Below are positions 51,091-63,000 of a DNA stretch of 64,000 nt, one piece after another. Source of the stretch: Terebella lapidaria. Its lineage: Eukaryota > Annelida > Polychaeta > Terebellida > Terebellidae. Position 1 is the stretch's first letter. Every line of letters starts with the position of its first letter. The notes beneath the pieces were generated by a model. The model was not told the origin of the DNA. It did no database searches and saw nothing but the letters and a program-made list of their open reading frames with translations. Made by a program: the position numbers and the translations under genes. The stretch spans positions 7,130,001 to 7,194,000 of the forward strand of contig OX424564.1 of assembly GCA_949152475.1 (NCBI GenBank), given 5' to 3'.

Positions 51091-51505
51091 AATAAGTTAA
51101 CCTTAATTTTACTAGTTAAGTCTATTATTGACCACAATTAAAATAGTTAAGATGAAAAACATTTATTATTACGCTCAACAAGGTGAAAGTTTTGTCCAGT
51201 ACAGATTTCATGAGTGTAACCGAATAAGTTAGCCTTATTATTACTAGTTAAGTCTATTATTGACCACAATAAAAATAGTTAAGACAAGAAATATTTATTA
51301 TTGGGCTCAACAAGGTAAAGGTTCTGTCCAGTAGAGATTTTATGGCTGTAACCAAATAAGTTGACATTATTTTTGCTAGTTAAATCTATCATTGATATCA
51401 ATAATAATAGTTAAGACGAGAAACATTTATTATTGAGCTCAACAAGGTAAAGATTTTGTCCAGTTGAGATATCTGGGTGTAACTGAATAAGTTAACATTA
51501 TTTTT
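51091..51505 (+). repeat. Internal minisatellite of 132-bp units
   Basis: AATAAGTTAACCTTA-type starts occur at 51091, 51223, 51355 and 51486, spaced 132, 132 and 131 bp. Three units are full and the fourth is cut short where the second array begins. Confidence 0.9.
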
Positions 51506-51895
51506 ACTGAAACATTGATCTGGCTCGAATTTCATCATCTTGAAATGCAGTTTTGGTCAACTTTTACTCTGAATTTCAACTTGAAACCATGTTTGATACA
51601 TATTATGAGTCAAAATATAACTTATAGTAAAAAGTTCAATCTGGCTCCAATTTCGTCATCTTGAAATGCAATTTTGGTCAACTTTTACTTTGAATTTCAA
51701 CTTGGAAACAAGTTTGTCACATATTATGAGTTGATATATAACTTATGGTGAAAAGTTCAATCTGGCTCCAATTTCATGATCTTGAAATGCAGTTTTGATC
51801 AATTTTTACTTTTAATTTCAACTTGGAACCAAGTATGTCAAAAATCCTGAGTTGAAATATAATTTTAGGTGAAAAGTTTGATCTGGCTGTGATTT
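51506..51895 (+). repeat. Internal minisatellite of 121-bp units
   Basis: ATCTGGCTC-type starts fall at 51518, 51639, 51760 and 51881, exactly 121 bp apart. Each unit carries CATCTTGAAATGCAGTTTTG and AACTTTTACTTTGAATTTC. The fourth copy decays after about 15 bp. Confidence 0.9.
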
Positions 51896-52779
51896 CGTTT
51901 TTGTTATCGAACATGTCGAAATGGACATTCATATGCAGTGGTTTCAGTGGTGATCTTGAAATCGCCCTTCAATAACCTTGAAAGATTAATGCAGCAATTT
52001 TGGTTTGAAAAAAGAACAGTTGTGGCCCAAGATTTTACATTTCTCTGGTAATCTTTTCTATCCCTTGTTCTAGTTTTTCACACTTATTAGTACATGTAAT
52101 ATATTTGGGGCAAAAGGAATGATAGTGCTACGGGGGATACACCCAAGCGGTCGTAGGCGACCGGAAGCATCTAGTTAGTTAGCAGTAAGTGACTTGTAAT
52201 GCATTACTGTGCTGACCAAATGTTTCATTCAGGGGAATGCGTCCAAGCTTTATTCAGAGCAAACAATTTGTTTGTCCAATGGTATGTTTGCAAGTTTCTA
52301 TAGCTGATTCTTCCATAATGAATGAGACATGACAGAGCAATATCTCCCGTCCCTTTGGAGAATTGTAGATAAATTTTTGAGCAAATGAGTAATCAACAAT
52401 GCCTCTGTTCCAGTAACGGCATGACATGTTATTTTATATTAACAAGAAAGCCGAACAACATGTCCCTTGACAACAGAATTTTTTTTTTTTTCATATCATG
52501 TATTCTACTGCTGCGGTGGTCCAGCGGTGAGCCCCCAGAGGGGATATGACTTCCTAAATAATTTGTCCCCCTCAGCCATAAAATAATACATTGGTATTTG
52601 TTGATGACTGTTGCTAACTCCAATTTGCCGGGCTGTCCAAGAGGAATCTGGCCCCTTGGAGACTTCCGTCCACTGTTGTTTTAACCTTTGGCAATGCAAT
52701 TTACCATATATGGTTTCTGTACATGTATATAATTCTGCGACTTTGCAAGCGTCTTGTTTCGGTGTGATCAGTTAATTTT

Positions 52780-53760
52780 TGTCCAAGGTCTTGAGTGACT
52801 GGGGCTCAGATGTTCTGTCGTCGATGACGTGAACTTCCCTAGCAACCTCGCCCCTCATAAAACTAGCCCTCGAAGGACAACTCGCAAAATTCACTTGTCT
52901 TGTTAGCTTTCATATTCATCACAGAGGGAGCAAGAAAAAACCCGGTGTCGTATGAATCGTCTTGTCAAAGTTGCCAAGTTGACTGGTCATCTTTATCTAA
53001 TGGATCAAACTCGGGAGCGGGTGGTCGGTAGTGTTTCCATGGCGATGAGGCGAGGGAACGCGGTGACCGCCACCGAGCAGTAATCCTGTAGTCTAGCCTC
53101 GTCTCTCCACCCGAGCAGGATATGAAATTAATAAGGAAATTCAAAATTGATAACCGCTAAGGGGTCTGGAGGGCAGACGGAATTCATTGTGTATAATTCT
53201 GTATTAAGTGCATCGGGGGACTTCCAAGCTACGTAATTCGATTTGGCCTCTTGTCAGCGCTGGTCGTCAACCGTTATGAATATGATATTGGGTCAAACAA
53301 GCAGTCGCCGGGTCTCCGGTCCCCTGATATGCATGCCAACTCGGCAATAAAAGAACAACATTTGTCCAAATGAAATTCATTGCCGAATGGCTGTTGGAGA
53401 GCCGTGATCGCATTTATAGGGAGAAATTCTGAGTGACTGAGAGCCAAGGGCAAGTTTTGCCGCCGTCCAATATGATACACGATCTCTCAGGCGAGGCCCA
53501 ACATATCAGCGCTGATCAAATTTTCAGAAATGTGCATCTATGAATAATATTTGGACAGGGTTAAGCTGAGGGGAATGTTAAAGAGCCGATACCACGGCGT
53601 GGAATAGTCCTGGGTCAGATCGGTCTCCGATCCCTATTGGAAGCCGTGACACTGCCCAAATCCCAGCCAGATTTTGTGGACCTTTGGGTCGCGTTTAATT
53701 CCCTCGATATGCCAGATTAAAGCTCAGATCGTTCTGCAAACATGTAGGGTTATAACTGTG
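52780..53760. promoter_or_regulatory. GC-richer, motif-dense block 1-2 kb upstream of exon 2, enhancer-like
   Basis: This non-coding block differs in composition from the flanking intron. It contains the X-box-like GTTTCCATGGCGAT (53033-53046), homeodomain-type ATTAATAAGG, ATCTAATGG and TATGCAT words and CpG-containing stretches, without an open frame. The density of intact-looking motifs suggests a conserved regulatory element of sall, but only comparison with related genomes would show it. Confidence 0.3.
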
Positions 53761-54316
53761 TGCGGCTTGGCGCGGGGTTTGTGACAGGGGTTAAGTTCCA
53801 AATATTTTCTGCAATCTCGTCATCTATTCATCTGAAGCCAGAAAACTGCCATCTCGAGAGAAAATAAAGATGAAAGGGAGGCCAGAAATTGTGAGCATAG
53901 GGTCCGAGGAGATAACCAGCAGAGCATTGATTTCTTAGTTCATGACAATTTTCAAAAATGCTGTCCCCGAGCACAAAATTGATTGCCTGGTATTTACCAA
54001 GAAAAAATTTATGGATGGTCCTGAATATCTACTCCATCTTGAGATTGCCCTTGGAAACAGATCTTTGACTTCAGTGAAGAAATGAAAACATGTTTTTTCT
54101 CCTGTCTCTCTCACTGCCTCACCACTACTTGGCTAATCTCAGCTATCGGGTGCTCGGTTGGGATGGGACTTGGTCGGCTCAAATGGAAGGATGCCAGATT
54201 ATTCCCTTCACGTTTGTTCCTCGACCACCGACTTTCTGCGCTGCTTCATCTTCCGTCATATTTCACGATAATTTCCGCCTGCTGCTGACCTGACCCACCC
54301 AACTCAACCCCATCCT

Positions 54317-54336
54317 CCCCCCCCCCCCCCCCCCCC
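54317..54336. repeat. Poly(C) tract, C20
   Basis: The longest homopolymer of the window, about 500 bp before the exon 2 acceptor. Confidence 0.95.
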
Positions 54337-54836
54337 GATCCCCACCCCTGCCATGGAATCAGACTCTTGGCCCCTCATCCCCCAGCCATCAAATCACCCA
54401 AACCACTCATAACCGGCGACTATTTGGTGCTAAAAGGGCTCTGGAGACAATTACATCCCAGGCAGCATGTAAAGCATGGTACCAGTCATTGTTCTATGGG
54501 GCCTTGTAAGGTGGCGACCCTGACCTTAGTGTCGTGTCGGCTAGAAGCCCACTCACTCCCCATCGCTCTGTCCGAGGCAATTGCGACATGACCATCTTGA
54601 TGATGGATGATTGTTACATAAATTTTGGTCAGTTTTAGACTGTTTCTTGATAGTTTGATGGTGCGACTCCAGCAATTAGAAAACACTTGAGCCTCATGTT
54701 AGAAGAATCGTGAAAACAGACTATGGAGTTGATTCTGAAGTTATAATCTTTATATTTAACTATTCTTATACTTTGGCCACGTTCTCTTGTGTGTGTACAC
54801 ATGTACTTATCTCCCATGTTTTTCGCTGTATTACAG

Positions 54837-56129
54837 ATCTGCCAGGCACGCGGATGGAGGACGATACCTCACACATTCCCCCAGACTGTGACATGCCTTC
54901 CAGCGACAGCCACATCTGTAAGGTCTGCTGCGCCGAGTTCTACCAGTTCTCAGACTTGTTAGAACACAGCAAACTCTGCACCAATCCAGAGGTCCTCTGC
55001 TATCCGTCAAACTCACACGGAGTGGAGTCAGCAATGAGTGACTCCAGCGATGCCCCGGACCACGGAAATCCTGATCTTGATGATCTTCACAAGGACGCAA
55101 TGCGGCAGTTACAGAGTCTCACACAAGGTGGCGCTGGGATCGGGTTCAGCGCTGCTGTTCCAAGTGAGGACGATATTGAGCGAAAGATGGGCGATGAACA
55201 TTACCGGGACAGCGAGGAGGGAAACGGAGAACCTCAGCGGAGATTCAGCGAAGACAACCTCCCTGCCGAGGACGGGTATGATGAGGAAGAAGGAGGGGAT
55301 GATGAGATGATGGGTGAGGAAGGTTATGAGGATTATGATGACTATGATGAGGATGATGTTGGTGGAGAAGAGGCTCCAGCTGCACCAGCTGCGGGGGTGT
55401 TCCCTGGACAGTTCCCACCTGGTCTATCCCCGCAGGTACAGCTGAGCATGATGCAGGCTTCTTGTAATGTCAAGCTGCAGTCACTGGAGAACACCAAGGT
55501 CGCAGTCGCGCAGTTTGCCGAGAACAACATCAACCCATCAGACATTGCCTCACTGCAGTCAACCCTCTACGGTCTCCAACAGCAACAGATGTTCCAGCTG
55601 CAGCTACTACAGCAGATCCAGCAGCAGATCCTGACGGCCGGACTGCAGAGTCTCCCGCCTGCGACCATCCAGGCTCTATCCTCTGGCATGCTTCCAGCAG
55701 CGCTACCAAACATGGCCGCCATGGCCCAACTCGCAATGAGCCAGAAAGCAGCCTCCACGTCAGACCCAGCCAAGTCATCCTCCAGCTCGTCATCAGGTCT
55801 CCCCTCGGAGGTCAAATCACAGGAGTCAAAGGAACCGCAGGACGAAGTGAAGTCCCCCGCTGATTCCAGCTCCACCACCACCACGTCTTCTACCTCAACC
55901 GCTATGTCAACCGCTATGAGCGATCTGGTCACTGCAGCAACTTCCACCAACCGCCAACCACCAACTAGTCCCAAAGTGTCGAGTGAGTCGCCAGCTCGCA
56001 ACAGCACCAAGAGCTCAGCCACATCCTCTAGTCACGGTCTGCCAACCATTCCCCCACTGTCAGCCATCGGAGGACCGATCTTCAGCACCGTCGTGCCGGA
56101 GATGTCCCAACTCTCCGCCATGGACAAAG
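54837..56129 (+). CDS. sall: Spalt-like transcription factor, coding exon 2
   Basis: Encodes the end of Asp66 to residue 496 plus one base. An atypical C2HC finger is formed by Cys93, Cys96, His109 and Cys113 (C-x2-C-x12-H-x3-C). CCAEF next to it and the LEHSKLCT ending match the N-terminal finger of SALL proteins. An acidic block (about 214-244) follows, then a Gln-rich segment (about 311-331, LQQQQMFQLQLLQQIQQQ) preceded by NTKVAVAQFAENN. In SALL proteins this region mediates homo- and heterodimer formation. Residues from about 357 are a Ser/Thr/Pro-rich linker. The acceptor is TATTACAG (to 54836) and the donor AAAG|GTAAGC (56130). The exon is 1293 bp, a multiple of three, with phase-1 introns on both sides. 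The paired C2H2 fingers are absent here, so they must be encoded by later exons beyond the window. Confidence 0.93.
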
Positions 56130-57539
56130 GTAAGCGATGCGCTCTTGCGATGTTTGTATTTTGGTGTTCTTGTTGTGATTAGTTGTTAGGTTTGTGGCAT
56201 GTAGAGTTAGTATTGCAAGACATTACAAGTCAAAAGCTCATGATGAAAACACGATGCATGTATAAATACACACCTCCCAAAAATACATGGAACTGATTCT
56301 ATACATATTTCCTCTGGCATGAACGATAAACAATACATATCTCTATCTCAAAACAACTCTTACTGAGAAATTCATCAGCATGTTTCACAAATTCATCAGC
56401 AAACAGTCCACAAAATCATTTGCACACAATCTTTTTGTAGCCTCGGTAAGAACCAAAGCGAAAACATGGTTCTTACACAAGCGCTGGCTGTGTTAACGAC
56501 AAAGTGAGTGTTGATAGTGTGAAGGACGGCAACATGACGTAAACATGTTCTTGTTGGTGCTCGGCAAGATGGCTGAGAGCCACTGACAGTCGACTATGGC
56601 CTTATTACTCAACAGTGATACTTTGTATCCCACCGCCGCCGACCTCCAAACAAAATATAGTCCATTATCCCTCTAGTGTTATCATCTACTCACAAAGTCT
56701 GCCATAACTTTGATACCACACAAGTTTCGGCCACCGGGCCTATTGCTGCATGTGAAATGATGAATGTGTGTTTGGGAAGGCAATATTCTACAGGGCTATG
56801 TATCATCGTTCCTATGTTGCAGTTGATTCAGATATTTTATGGTGTCATTGCTCATGCTAAAAGCCACCTTATCATAACTTGTTGCTAGATGAGATGGATT
56901 TCAGATGGTGGGTGCGTGTATTTGGGAGTGAAGGGTACCGAATTTTTGGCAATGGGGTTTGAGATATGAGAGCTGTGAATGGAGGCACTACAAATAATAC
57001 TCAAACTTTTTTGCTCCCCTGATAATTGGCTTATCAAAAATGTTTTCCCCAAGTTTAGCTTTTAAAACGGCCATTTGTTATGATATTATAAGGCGATAGT
57101 TACTCATGGCCTGCTCCTGGGAACTGTTACCGCCCTGCTTATCGTGGTTATGAATAATGTGAACCGAGTGCACCAAACCTCAGAGGTTAACTTCGGTAAT
57201 CTCTGGAAAATTTGGAAATTCATACTCGACCCGATAACATTTTGATAAAATTATCATTTTTCTGCAGGATTTCACTGATAATAGTGGAACAGGGTGTACT
57301 TGTGAAAAGACCTGCCAAATTTCATTGTTTTCTGTGAGGGCCATATGTATCTATAACACATGAGGTGAAAAATTTGTTAGAAGTCAAATTTGATCATTTT
57401 CTGAAAATTTAATGGAATAATGATGCAGTCAAGTCAACAATGACTATGTGGCGATGAAAATCAGTCACTGGTTGAGCAGAATTTCAACAACAGTATCGAC
57501 CCCTTGGCCTTTGTCTTTCATAACTCACAACAGTTGCAT

Positions 57540-57860
57540 TATCGCGGGGTCGTGAGGTCTTTGTCGGACGTTTCCCTCGGGACGCGGCCAGTGACAAAAA
57601 GGTCCTGACAGATTTGTCACTAGGTGGCACTGTGATGGGCAGTAAGATCTCATCGAAATATTCTCAGGGTCGTCTCTGAGCGCGGCAAAAGTTCCGACGA
57701 CAATCGCAGCTGATCGTCTTGTCATCTGCAATATTTTCATGGGATAATTCACTTAGGACCAACAGTGTCAGAGAAAGGTCGCATGAATTCCCCGTCATTG
57801 TTAGCTCCGCTTTGCTGGCCTGTGTGGATGGGGGGAAAGAAGGTGGAATGGCCGGTTGAC
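57540..57860. promoter_or_regulatory. GC-richer block with a CTCF-like core
   Basis: TCACTAGGTGGCAC (57617-57630) fits the CTCF core CCASYAGRKGGC except for the first base. The surrounding 300 bp is CpG-containing, non-coding and different from the AT-rich intron. CTCF is present in most bilaterians, so an insulator or enhancer is possible, but this rests on one motif. Confidence 0.25.
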
Positions 57861-58836
57861 GTGGTGACACTGAACAAGTTCCACCAGTCCCATACTGATG
57901 GCTTTAAACAATTTTGTTTTTGACACTCAGAATGTTTGGATTGCCTCACACTGCGTGATGTTGAGTGGTTTTGTAAGACAAGGCAGTCGAAATATCTTAA
58001 TCCATCTGTATTAGTCATAAAATGATTGAAACATCTTGACTGTACGCTTTGTGCATGTGTTTTGTGCTAATATCTTCCAAATCAACTTACATGATTCATT
58101 GAGCACTCAATAATTTTGTAGATAGACAGTTTGATTATCTTTTTGCTGCAGTCCGGTTGCTAAGGCGACATTGGTGCCCAGGCCCTCGAATGTTTTCCCA
58201 GTCCACCTTCGTTGTATGGAGACCCTTTGCTGACAAAATTCCTGTGGCGATTTGCCACTTCAGCGGCTGACGCAGACCACTAAATCCCAACACCCAGCCT
58301 GTCGGAATATCAATGTTCTGTGGCCTTTGCAACTTCCCTAGAAGAAAAATTTCCAAATTAGTTATTGTGAGCTCATCATGTCATGATTACCCGACATTTT
58401 GAGCATGCTTATTATCATTTTGCCCCTAACTGCTTATTCAGACTTCAGTCTCCTTATTGCACTCCTTCGACTTGAACAATGGCAGTCTTCAGCCGGATCC
58501 ATCCTGTGGTGAGCCAGTTCCTGGTCCCACCAAAACAGTTGCTACCTCGGGTGGTTATATGTTTGTAAACACAGAAAACGGAGCCAAAGATCGCCACAAG
58601 TTTTACAAAGTTACAGGCTGGTTTGTCTTCAAGGAAGGCCCCCAGTTCCACATGGTACCAATGGCTGGCCATCAACAGGGGACTTGGCTGGGCCCGCACT
58701 GGGCAGCCATCAAAGTGTAGCAGTGTGCAGAGCTCAAATTATGAGAGGTCAAAATTCTTGAGGGTTCCTAACTCAAGCCAGAGGTCAGTGGCTGGTGAAG
58801 AAAAAAGTTTTCATCAGTGGAAATGGTGATAGGGTT

Positions 58837-58850
58837 GTTTCCATGGTAAC
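58837..58850. promoter_or_regulatory. X-box (RFX-like) palindrome
   Basis: GTTTCCATGGTAAC fits the RFX X-box consensus (GTNRCC-N-RGYAAC type). It is one of about nine such sites in the window. Confidence 0.3.
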
Positions 58851-60022
58851 CTTTCTGCAGAAGTTCCAGGCAGATGTGCCTGAAGGAATAAATAAAGTGT
58901 GTTGAGGTGCTTGTAAGGCTATCGTATTGCATAAATTTTGGTGTTAGGAGCTTTCTGTTTACTGCTGGTGTTATGTGACCACTTGTAGAAAAGTCTGGCA
59001 CTCTACCAAAAGAAGAGATTGTGTAATAGTTAAATGGGTTGACCCCCTGCCTCAAACAGACTTAATGTGTGGGATAAAAGTGAGTCAAGTTACTGGATAT
59101 GCAGGTGGAATCCTGACCCTGCTCCACATGCTTGTGATCTGATTCTATCTTCAGCACACAACAGCCAGATAGATTATGTAACACCTGAGGGAGTTTACAT
59201 TATGGTTTGGACGCAGGGATTCCTGTTTGCTTAATTACCTTCCAAAGCTTTTATTTATTCAGAATAGTGTGCCCGCCATTAGCATGTCCTAAAACTTGTA
59301 AAGGTAGTTTTCTTTGTTCTTGAATTGACGATTTGAGAGTTTAAACTTGTTTGACATGTTTGCTCAAATCCTTTTATGTTGTATTCAGTGGTTACCGAAG
59401 GGTCAAATACTTCTACTTATTGAAACCGAAGATCCACAATAATTACATTGGAGTGACTGTTGTTTCATCGTTCTGACCCATCTGTGTGTGATAAGATTGT
59501 TCTACAAAAGTTGGATCCTTTGTGATAAAAAAGTTCGAATTGGAGAAAAAAACCCAGTTTATTATTTCATCCACGTCAAACTATTTCGCACCCATGCGAT
59601 AATCACTGATGTCACGAAAACGATGACACAAATTCAATTTTCTTATAATTTGGAGGTGACTTCAAGGAACCATCTCTTGTCTGATTGACTGAACACTCAA
59701 GCCACCCGACTTCCTTATGTAATTTCAGCGAGAAGGCCAGATATTTCCGGATGTGCGCGTTATGGATAGGAATCTGTAGCTTGTTCTGATATCTATACAC
59801 CACGCCTGGGTTAACCCACCTCAGTTATTCTGTCATTACCCCTAGCGATGGCTGTTACTTGCTTGAGACGACATATCACCGAGGTGACCCGAAGTCGATT
59901 GTTGTAACCGTGGAGCTTTAGTTTTCTCGTCGCCGTCTTGGGTCGCTCAGGATGTGCCATGGAGCGTAATGATATCTGGCACCTCAGCACGGTTCTGAAT
60001 TCATGCTGTCGTCTTTCAGGAT

Positions 60023-60025
<3 letters not shown>

Positions 60026-60054
<29 letters not shown>

Positions 60055-60068
60055 CAGAGAGAGAGAGT
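60026..60068 (+). repeat. (GA)n microsatellite, interrupted
   Basis: A run of GA dinucleotides with a single GGCAGA interruption. It lies inside an open frame, where it gives alternating Glu/Arg, a typical false coding signal. Confidence 0.95.
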
Positions 60069-63000
60069 AGCGATTTCTTCTTGGGGACGAGGAGATTTTT
60101 CTCCAGCAGAGCCCTGTCGGACCTTTTGTCACCCGCAGGTTGTAGGCAGGGGCACCGGGTCAAGCCCCGACATTGTCAACATCGGATCCCTCAATTAGGC
60201 GCGTGCGAGCGGAGTCGAGACCTCGGCTTTGTCGCGGCGACCTGGAGCTTTGTCACCATGGCGATCGGAGAGCAGGGACGTTTTGTCTTGGCCTCATCAG
60301 GACACAATCTGCCGGGTGCCAAATGCTACAGCTGACCAAAGATTGTGAGGGGTCATGGGAGGGGGGAGGGGTGGGGAAAGGTTGTCAAGGGAGAAGAGAA
60401 GATGCATAGATAGGAGGGAAGGGGTGTTTTGTGGGTGGAATGGATTAGGTGATTCAGACATCTAATATCCTGATTTGATGTGGTTGTCATTAATCTCACC
60501 AGATGAAAATTGTGACCACTGTCATTCAATGAAATATGACGAGAAGACAAATTCATATTATCAATATCCCAGGGGAGAAAAATTATAGAATAATCACGGA
60601 TGTCAGAATTAAAGAATGAGTCCTATATAGTGTAAGAAGAATGACACTAACATGTGCAAGATTTGAGCGATGTGATCTAGTTTTCCCAGTGTTCCACTCG
60701 CCCGGTGTTTGGATGTCGTCCAAACTGTTGAGAGTTGGAGCTGTTAGGGGATCTCGGTATCTCCTCAGGTCGTGTTTCCACATCAAACGATCAACCACCA
60801 GCTACGCACACACCCATATTTGGCTTTCCTGACCGCCTGAAAGAACAAATGTCGCAATAAGCTGGGTATTTTGTCATACGCGATATGAGTGTGGTCCCCT
60901 TTGTCAAGGGGCAGATCACTCAATGAACGCCTGATATTCATGTCCGATCAAACTGCCGATGAATAAATGGAAAGCTGAAGGGTCCAGGAGGCACAAAAGA
61001 CTCTTCCAAATACAGACGTCACAAAAATAGCAGAAAAATCTTCTACAAGCAGTGAGATTGAGGCAGTGGACAGGGCATTTTGGCAATGAACTTTTTGAAA
61101 TTGATGATTTTTTTCTGTGTGGAAAGAGTGAGTATCGTTTCCTGTATGGCAACCCTCAAGGGAAAGCATTTTTCTTTCCCAATTAATACGTAGAATAGGA
61201 ATGCCTGCTGGAGCAGTGTCCATGGAGTTGTCATACGTCGTCCGCAGCTGCCCCCTGTTTGGACAGAAAACAACGGCGTAAGTCAACCCCTCACCGTACT
61301 AGTTGTACGCCGTCGTAACTCATCAAATCCACGGGTCCCCATGCTCATGTCATGTCCATGTTACCAAATCGTGTAAAAATGTCCGCAACACGTATATGTT
61401 CGGTGATATAATTACAGTGGATTGATTAAAAGCCCTGTTGTTTATTCTCGGTGAACTAATAAATGAAGTCGTTCGTGGTGGTCCTTCTACAGGCTCACTG
61501 GGGTGTAGAGGCTGCTTGACCTTTGCATGAATTTGTCCTAGCCAGCAAGGGATCATCTCCTGTATGAGTTTCAATCTGCGACTGACCAGGGATCATTCCT
61601 TGCATGAGTTCAATCATTACAGTAGGTTTCCCCGAGATTTGATATGCGTGCTGTTTTCTTGCCATTCCTTTTGTTGACTTAGCAAGTGTGATCATTAGGC
61701 TAGGAAAAGCCCGGGATATATCCCAGTTGGATCGGAACTGCACGGATGGCAGCCATGCTTCGCCAAAAACTAGCTTTCCCGCACCGATGTTTGTTGAAAT
61801 CTGAGACCAGGGCTCATTCTCTATCAATATCATACCTGAAATTTCGTCAACATGTGGTTTGTTTTTGCAATGTGGAAGTCATAACGGCAAGCCTGCTGGG
61901 ATCAATAGGCGGCAATGGGGGAATCCTGGGAAATCCCGCACAATATGGCATCCTGACTTCCCATGGGTGCATAATCAAGGGGTGAAGCAAGGAAAACATA
62001 ACAATATTACTGGGTGGCAACTATTATAACCAGGGTGGTCAATATTTAGGAAGGAGGGGAAACAATATACTAGGCCGGACATATGCCTTTTCATGTTCAA
62101 ACACAGGCTAGTGGGTCTATTGTGTAAAATTGGGTATTATTGCCGGCAGAGTGTTTATGGTCACTGTCCAGCAATCTTGTACCAGTTGGCGCACAGCCCA
62201 AGTTTGTACGACCTTCGACCTGTGGTCACGCCTTTTGACCCTGGTTTAGAGTACTTCAGTGAAAGCATCACGGTCCAAGTCACTCCAGTGTGAGAGTCCG
62301 CAGGTTAAGTCTACAGATTCTCTGCATTTTGTTGGAAGTTAACTCATGTGAAATAGTCATAGAGAAGATGTTTGAGAATCAAGCCATAATTAGAGATGCT
62401 CGTATATATTGAAATGGAGATGCTAATGGCCTTCTCTGTAGAATGAATGAAAAACTGGCAGTCGAAGCTGTGAACCATGCAAAGCATCCTGGGTAGACTC
62501 ATCGAGGCAATCCATCTCCAAGGCCCTGGTGATTTAGGCAAAAGGAAATGCATTTGTCATAGGGCACTGTAATGGACTGACCAGTTCACACAATATCTAA
62601 CCTTTTGTGCAGGAAACATAAATTGTGGTCGACATGCGATTGTTACAAAGCACTTTGACCCGTCAGAAGTCGGGCACAGCAAGGAAGAAAGAATTGGCAC
62701 GGCAATGAGAAGTTCCTTGAGCACATTCATAAACAACATTGTTCTTCAAAGTGTTTAAGGCAACAGTCAGAAACATTGCTTGTTTACTCGAACAAAATTT
62801 ATTGCTGGCAATAATAATTTTGAAATATGTCCATGCGAGTTTTAAGAAGACTCAAACGGAGAAACTGAACAGAGATGCTTTCTTGGTTTTAAAGACAGAG
62901 GCCAGAATGGCCATAAAGTACCAAACCACTAGAACACGGCACTAAATCCCAACTATTTACAAAAAGCAGCTATCTGGCTATTGTTGGTGTCTTCCCTCGT

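Larger units (their letters stand above)
50579..52175 (+). mobile_element. Helentron-like (Helitron2) non-autonomous element with internal minisatellites
   Basis: The 5' end starts GTATCCCCCG and forms a CCGAACGAAGTTCGG hairpin. The inverse CGGGGGATAC (52131-52140) lies not at the 3' tip but ~35 bp inside it, and is followed by a hairpin CGGTCG-TAGG-CGACCG (52148-52163) and then CTAG (52171-52174) before TT. This asymmetric inverted-repeat layout with a 3'-terminal hairpin is the known Helentron/HINE architecture, also seen in tandem-repeat-bearing 'pearl' elements of bivalves. There is no Rep/helicase frame, so the copy depends on an autonomous partner. Two different minisatellites lie inside. 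Exact end points are uncertain by a few bases. Confidence 0.7.
26217..54836 (+). other. sall: sall intron 1 (about 28.6 kb)
   Basis: It is bounded by donor GTAAGT (26217) and acceptor CGCTGTATTACAG (ending 54836). The split codon G|AT restores Asp66 and the frame, which is good evidence that these two exons are joined. No convincing exon is seen inside. The contents are homopolymer C/G tracts, TIR and Helentron-like elements, tandem arrays and several GC-richer, enhancer-like islands. Long first introns with enhancers are usual for developmental regulators, so intronic control elements are expected, but none is shown here. Confidence 0.85.

Noticed and set aside
47495-51895. Regular direct repeats that might suggest a CRISPR array
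   Set aside because: Units are 69-132 bp and tandem without unique spacers, and the genome is eukaryotic. They are minisatellites.
56130-56182. Read-through end of sall after exon 2 (stop at 56182)
   Set aside because: It starts with a good donor GTAAGC and would remove all C2H2 finger pairs. It is more likely intron, though a retained-intron form is possible.
58457-58720. 87-codon frame in intron 2
   Set aside because: It has a reasonable amino-acid mix but no recognisable family, an equally long frame on the opposite strand, and no convincing splice signals.
60003-60335. 110-codon frame rich in Arg-Glu
   Set aside because: The Arg-Glu stretch comes from the (GA)n microsatellite.
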